9,422 nucleotides of DNA from Anaerolineae bacterium. Its GTDB lineage: Bacteria; Chloroflexota; Anaerolineae; Anaerolineales; E44-bin32. The DNA lies in assembly GCA_030598885.1 (NCBI GenBank), contig JAUVOZ010000074.1, positions 1 to 9,422 on the forward strand, read 5' to 3'. Positions 6,466 through 9,422 of this stretch are shown here, one piece after another. Position 1 is the stretch's first letter. The number at the start of each line of letters is the position of its first letter. Both the position numbers and the translations under genes were made by a program. The notes under the pieces are model-generated. The model was not told where the DNA came from and made no database searches. It worked only from the letters and a program-made list of their open reading frames with translations.

Positions 6466-6514
6466 GGGGCGACCGAGCCGGGAACAAAACCCGGCATCTG
6501 CGACCGGTCGCCCC
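6466..6514. repeat. GC-rich REP-like palindrome with nested hairpin, between convergent genes
   Basis: Outer arms GGGGCGACCG (6466-6475) and CGGTCGCCCC (6505-6514) pair perfectly over 10 bp. Inside them GCCGGG (6477-6482) and CCCGGC (6490-6495) form a second hairpin with loop AACAAAA. The 3' part also contains the 12-bp palindrome GCGACCGGTCGC (6500-6511). It sits 36 bp after the DUF6504-like stop and 41 bp from the PAP2 stop, so it can fold in both transcripts and may protect or end them. No T-run follows within 10 nt on either strand, so a classical terminator is only a possibility. GGGGCGACC palindromes of this kind are familiar dispersed repeats in some bacterial genomes. Confidence 0.65.
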
Positions 6515-6555
6515 TGTGAAATTTTAGGAAAGTGGCAAGTTTTCGGGAATTTTTT

Positions 6556-7533
6556 CTATGCCAATCGCAACGCAACGAACAACCGCGGGGCAAGATAGGC
6601 GGCGTAAAATCCTCCCATGGCGTAACGGATATATCGCAGAAATTGAGCTAACAATGTGTCATCACTGGGGAAGATCAGTTTCAGGCCGAAGTACAGTGCG
6701 GCGATACCCACGACGCCGACGATGTAGCGTAATGCGCGCTTCGACCATGGACCCCTAGCGTTGAACCTTCCCCAGGAAAAAAGCAACGCCCCGCCGGCAC
6801 CGAGACCAAAGAGTGTTCCGGTCGCGGAGATGATGTCGCTTATATCGCGCGGATTGATGGGCTCCGCTTCGGGTATGGCTGAGGCTGCGGTTGCAACCCA
6901 TGTCGAAGGTACAGGTCGTCCGGCAGTAATCGTGAAGACCGCCAATACCAGACTGAGCAATAAGAGGGAGGCTAGCAAAGCTGCCAGTATCTGGCCATTG
7001 GTAGGTAACCTTCGCAGCCATTTGCTCACAGGTTTTTCCCACAAGAGGAAGCCCGCTAGAAGCAAACCACCGACCAGCCAACCTGCTAGAGTGTCGGTTG
7101 GGAAGTGTACTGCGAGGAAAAGACGGGAGATCGAGATCAGGAAAATAAGCAGCCCAAAGGCGACATACCCCCAACCACGGCCAATCCCGGCCGCAAGTCG
7201 CCCCCAGATGGCCAGGGATGTCTGGGCGTGTCCGGACGGTAATCCAAAACCATTGGCTGCCTTGAGGGCGCTTACCTTAGGGCTTACCCAATAAGGGCGG
7301 GGGAATCCGAAGGCAAACTTAAGGGCGCCATTAATCCCACTGCTGGTGAGCATGATCAAACCAATGCGGAAACCTAGCTTGACGTCGAAACACCAGAGGA
7401 TGGACGGCATCATCAGCAGGAAGAATTCCTCGTCTCCAAGGAAGGTAAAAAAATTCATCGGGCCAATCAACCAATCTCCCAGGCTTTGGAACCAAGTGAT
7501 AACCGGGATACCCCATTCCAACCACGGATTCAT
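6556..7533 (-). CDS. PAP2 superfamily phosphatase, multi-pass membrane protein
   Basis: A 325-residue inner-membrane protein with all three PAP2 catalytic motifs intact: Lys72-x6-Arg79-Pro80 (KFAFGFPRP), Pro99-Ser-Gly-His102 (PSGH) and Ser136-Arg137-x5-His143-x3-Asp147 (SRLFLAVHFPTD). Such enzymes remove phosphate from phosphatidate, isoprenyl diphosphates or related lipids through a phosphohistidine, here His143, with His102 as acid. The PAP2 core fills about residues 25-165. The rest adds three or four hydrophobic segments (about 182-204, 238-254, 268-288 and 300-320), giving a longer C-terminus than minimal family members. The ATG at 7533 has a perfect AAGGAGG (7541-7547) with 7 nt spacing. 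It lies 22 bp after an MFS gene and is last in an operon with an esterase-like hydrolase, which hints at lipid or polyprenyl turnover, though the substrate cannot be told from sequence. Confidence 0.93.
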   Translation of the reverse strand: MNPWLEWGIPVITWFQSLGDWLIGPMNFFTFLGDEEFFLLMMPSILWCFDVKLGFRIGLIMLTSSGINGALKFAFGFPRPYWVSPKVSALKAANGFGLPSGHAQTSLAIWGRLAAGIGRGWGYVAFGLLIFLISISRLFLAVHFPTDTLAGWLVGGLLLAGFLLWEKPVSKWLRRLPTNGQILAALLASLLLLSLVLAVFTITAGRPVPSTWVATAASAIPEAEPINPRDISDIISATGTLFGLGAGGALLFSWGRFNARGPWSKRALRYIVGVVGIAALYFGLKLIFPSDDTLLAQFLRYIRYAMGGFYAAYLAPRLFVALRLA

Positions 7534-7555
7534 GTCTTTCCCTCCTTACTCATGT

Positions 7556-8707
7556 TTACAAGTCATGGTGGTTATGTACCGGGACAGAGGGTGAACTCTG
7601 TCGCCGCCCGAAGCGCGCTATCAGCAATAGAGAAACGCCAATCATACCTAGGCTGACTGGGAAGGGCAACCCTGGTGCAGCACGGTACAACAGCCCGGCG
7701 ATGGGAGGGGCGCATACCATCGTCAGACTGGCCACCGTCCCCACCAGACCATAAGTCAGACCTAATTCAGCACGGTTGACAAGGTTTTCCACCTGGGCGG
7801 TAACAAGTGGACGAGCGGTGCGGAAGCCGCCTGCCAGAAAGTAACCGAGTGCAAGCAACGGCATGCCCGTCCCAAGCCAGAGAAATAGAGTCGATGCTCC
7901 AACCGCCAAATGGCAAATAATGAAGCCCTGTCTAGGCTTAATTCGACCAATCGACAGATTCAGCAGAACCATGCCCAGTGCATTAAATGACCCCAGTGTG
8001 CCGATCACTCGCAACGGGATATGACGCACATTTTGTAGGTAGTTGGGCGTCAGCGGCCAGCTCAGGAACATGGCGAAGAGAGCAATGAAGGCCAAGCCTA
8101 GGAAGCGGCCGAGAGCTGCGTTGGATAGCAGGGTTCGGTAACGTCCTTTCCTGTCGGCGGGTACAATTGGCTGTTTTCTGATGGGTAGGAAGAGCAGTGT
8201 CGAGACCAAGAAGAAGACGATCGCTAGACCATAGGCACTGCGCAATCCAAGCCTCTCTCCAATAAACCCACCAAGAACTGATCCAACGATGGAACCAGCG
8301 CTGAACATAGCACCAGAAGTGGTCAGTGCCCGGGTGAGGCTCCATTCACCCCGGACAGCAGTAAGGTAGGTGTTGAGCGGGGTAATCACAAAAGTTACTG
8401 AGAAATAAAGCATCATCCCGGCGACGAAAACCGGTAGAGTGGGTGCGATATACATTACAATGGCTGCAAGCAGACCACCCAACCAGCCGGCATTCATAAC
8501 CTTCTTCGGGCCGAGGTGATCAGTTAGAGCACCAGCAGGTATGTGAGTGACAGTCATCATCAATGCGGCTAGGCCCAGGTAACCCCCGATCTGGATAGGA
8601 TTCGCTCCCAATTGCTCCAGGTACAGCGTCTGAAAATAGATGAATAGGCCCTCGCCGATGCCCCAGAACAGCAGGGCGAAGCCTACTAGACGAAGATCGC
8701 GGGTCAT
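7556..8707 (-). CDS. MFS transporter, 12-helix
   Basis: A complete 383-residue inner-membrane transporter of the major facilitator superfamily. Twelve hydrophobic segments are apparent, with an MFS motif A after helix 2 (GALTDHLGPKKV, residues 59-70) and a basic central loop (RKQPIVPADRKGRYR, about 177-191) between the two six-helix halves. N-terminal GIGEGLFIYFQTLYLEQLG is typical of putative multidrug or sugar-like MFS proteins of unknown substrate. The C-terminal tail ends in HNHHDL, a short histidine cluster of unclear meaning. Its ATG overlaps the stop of the upstream alpha/beta hydrolase in the sequence ATGA, so translation is probably coupled, and the PAP2 gene follows after 22 bp. It is unrelated in detail to the MFS_3-type transporter at the left end. 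Direction of transport and substrate are unknown. Confidence 0.92.
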   Translation of the reverse strand: MTRDLRLVGFALLFWGIGEGLFIYFQTLYLEQLGANPIQIGGYLGLAALMMTVTHIPAGALTDHLGPKKVMNAGWLGGLLAAIVMYIAPTLPVFVAGMMLYFSVTFVITPLNTYLTAVRGEWSLTRALTTSGAMFSAGSIVGSVLGGFIGERLGLRSAYGLAIVFFLVSTLLFLPIRKQPIVPADRKGRYRTLLSNAALGRFLGLAFIALFAMFLSWPLTPNYLQNVRHIPLRVIGTLGSFNALGMVLLNLSIGRIKPRQGFIICHLAVGASTLFLWLGTGMPLLALGYFLAGGFRTARPLVTAQVENLVNRAELGLTYGLVGTVASLTMVCAPPIAGLLYRAAPGLPFPVSLGMIGVSLLLIARFGRRQSSPSVPVHNHHDL

Positions 8708-9422
8708 GTAAGCTGTTCGGTTACCCGGCGGACGAAGTCCGCCGCGGCGGTGAAGACCGCCCCCCGCTCCGCGTCCCGAGTAATGACATGACCGCTGTTC
8801 TCAACCCAGAGGATCTCCGCCTCGCTCGACGTCAGGTTGTTGGAGATCGCCCGAGCGTGTTCTGCATCCACCACTTGATCACCCCTGGAGTATATTAATA
8901 ATACAGGAACGGTGAGGCGATGGAGACCCTGGCGCATCTCGGCCAGTAGGTCGTCTAGTTCGGCTGCAGCGCGTACCGGATAGCCCTCGTAATCAAGATG
9001 ATCCTCGGCTGCTTCTGGGTCACGCCAGTCTGAAGGACCTTTGGTTGCATATTGCCATACACGGCTGATCAGGGGGACGATTGGGCGAAGGTGTCTCATA
9101 AGGGGATTGGGGGTCGTGTAGGGTGTGCTCATTGCAACGATGCCGGAGACCGGAAAACAGGTGCCCAAATACAACGCTAACGCACCACCCATCGACAGAC
9201 CCATGACGACAACTTGTGAACAAACGTCGTGGAGCAGGTGGTAGCCATCGGCAGCAGAGGCAGCCCAATCACTCCAACGGGCGCGGATCATATCCCGTTG
9301 TTCGGTGGCATGACCGAATAAGCGTGGTCCCAACACAGTGTACCCCTCATTGGCCAGGTGTTCACCCAGCCAATGCATCTCCTTCGGCGTACCGGTGAAT
9401 CCGTGAATCAACAAACAGCCTA
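8704..9422 (-). CDS. Alpha/beta hydrolase, carboxylesterase/monoglyceride-lipase-like (5' end outside the window)
   Basis: A soluble serine hydrolase, probably a carboxylesterase or lipase of the Est30 kind. The visible 239 codons hold the oxyanion-hole strand LLIHGFTGTP, the nucleophile elbow GLSMGG, the acid Asp in YSRGDQVVD and the base His in NSGHV. Taking the TTG at 9414 as residue 1, the triad would be Ser74, Asp179 and His209. The frame stays open through Gly-Cys to the window edge, and the oxyanion loop normally lies about 20 residues from the N-terminus, so the TTG at 9414 is not the true start. Roughly 10-25 residues are probably missing. A lid-like stretch lies near residues 100-160. 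The stop overlaps the MFS start by 4 bp. No signal peptide can be judged. Lipid or ester hydrolysis next to a PAP2 phosphatase fits a shared lipid theme, which is inference. Confidence 0.92.
   Translation of the reverse strand, partial: GCLLIHGFTGTPKEMHWLGEHLANEGYTVLGPRLFGHATEQRDMIRARWSDWAASAADGYHLLHDVCSQVVVMGLSMGGALALYLGTCFPVSGIVAMSTPYTTPNPLMRHLRPIVPLISRVWQYATKGPSDWRDPEAAEDHLDYEGYPVRAAAELDDLLAEMRQGLHRLTVPVLLIYSRGDQVVDAEHARAISNNLTSSEAEILWVENSGHVITRDAERGAVFTAAADFVRRVTEQLT

Noticed and set aside
6547..6555. T-run TTTTTT on the plus strand as an intrinsic terminator for the DUF6504-like operon.
   Set aside because: It is 35 bp past the strong hairpin and has no stable stem immediately upstream; the nearest pairing is only about 4 bp.
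6761..7294. A 177-codon plus-strand frame opposite the PAP2 gene.
   Set aside because: Antisense to a gene with all PAP2 motifs; its composition is the low-information mirror of membrane helices.
9412..9414. TTG at 9414 as the start of the alpha/beta hydrolase.
   Set aside because: It lies inside the conserved oxyanion-hole strand and the frame is open to the window edge, so the gene starts outside.

Overview
The window is a 9.4 kb piece of a bacterial chromosome with medium GC, closely packed genes and short intergenic gaps. I see no phage, plasmid, CRISPR, transposase, tRNA or rRNA. The protein types best fit a Chloroflexota (Anaerolineae-like) genome: an AMMECR1 protein, a stand-alone phosphoglycerate-mutase-like metalloenzyme beside a small SAM methyltransferase, an EF-G paralogue, a DUF6504-like protein and a long PAP2 phosphatase. 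This is inferred from family impressions; no marker gene here proves it.

Layout. Left block (minus strand, 1-1821): an AMMECR1 gene (amrA) is followed 24 bp later by an MFS exporter that runs off the left edge. A sigma70-like promoter candidate precedes amrA. Positions 1822-2077 hold that promoter and, just after the next gene, a perfect 9-bp inverted repeat. Second block (minus, 2078-3315): an alkaline-phosphatase-superfamily metalloenzyme sits behind a wrecked SAM methyltransferase gene. That gene has an amber codon at position 10 and seems to have lost its middle; its stop overlaps the metalloenzyme start. The divergent gap 3316-3512 carries a very good sigma70 promoter firing rightward.

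Third block (plus, 3513-6429): an EF-G-like translational GTPase with altered nucleotide-binding motifs, then a small membrane protein starting at TTG and a DUF6504-like protein. The last two overlap by 11 bp, so the three are probably one operon. The convergent gap 6430-6555 holds a GC-rich REP-like palindrome that looks interrupted by an inserted hairpin. Fourth block (minus, 6556-9422): an alpha/beta hydrolase (5' end outside the window), an MFS transporter overlapping it by 4 bp (ATGA), and a PAP2 lipid-phosphatase-like membrane protein 22 bp further on. This is one operon that plausibly handles lipid-like or amphipathic molecules at the membrane.

Most of the window is ordinary housekeeping or accessory metabolism. 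I found no clear undescribed multi-gene system. The points most worth a second look are the degenerate G-motifs of the EF-G paralogue, the cap-reduced phosphoglycerate-mutase-like enzyme with its decayed methyltransferase partner, and the interrupted palindrome.
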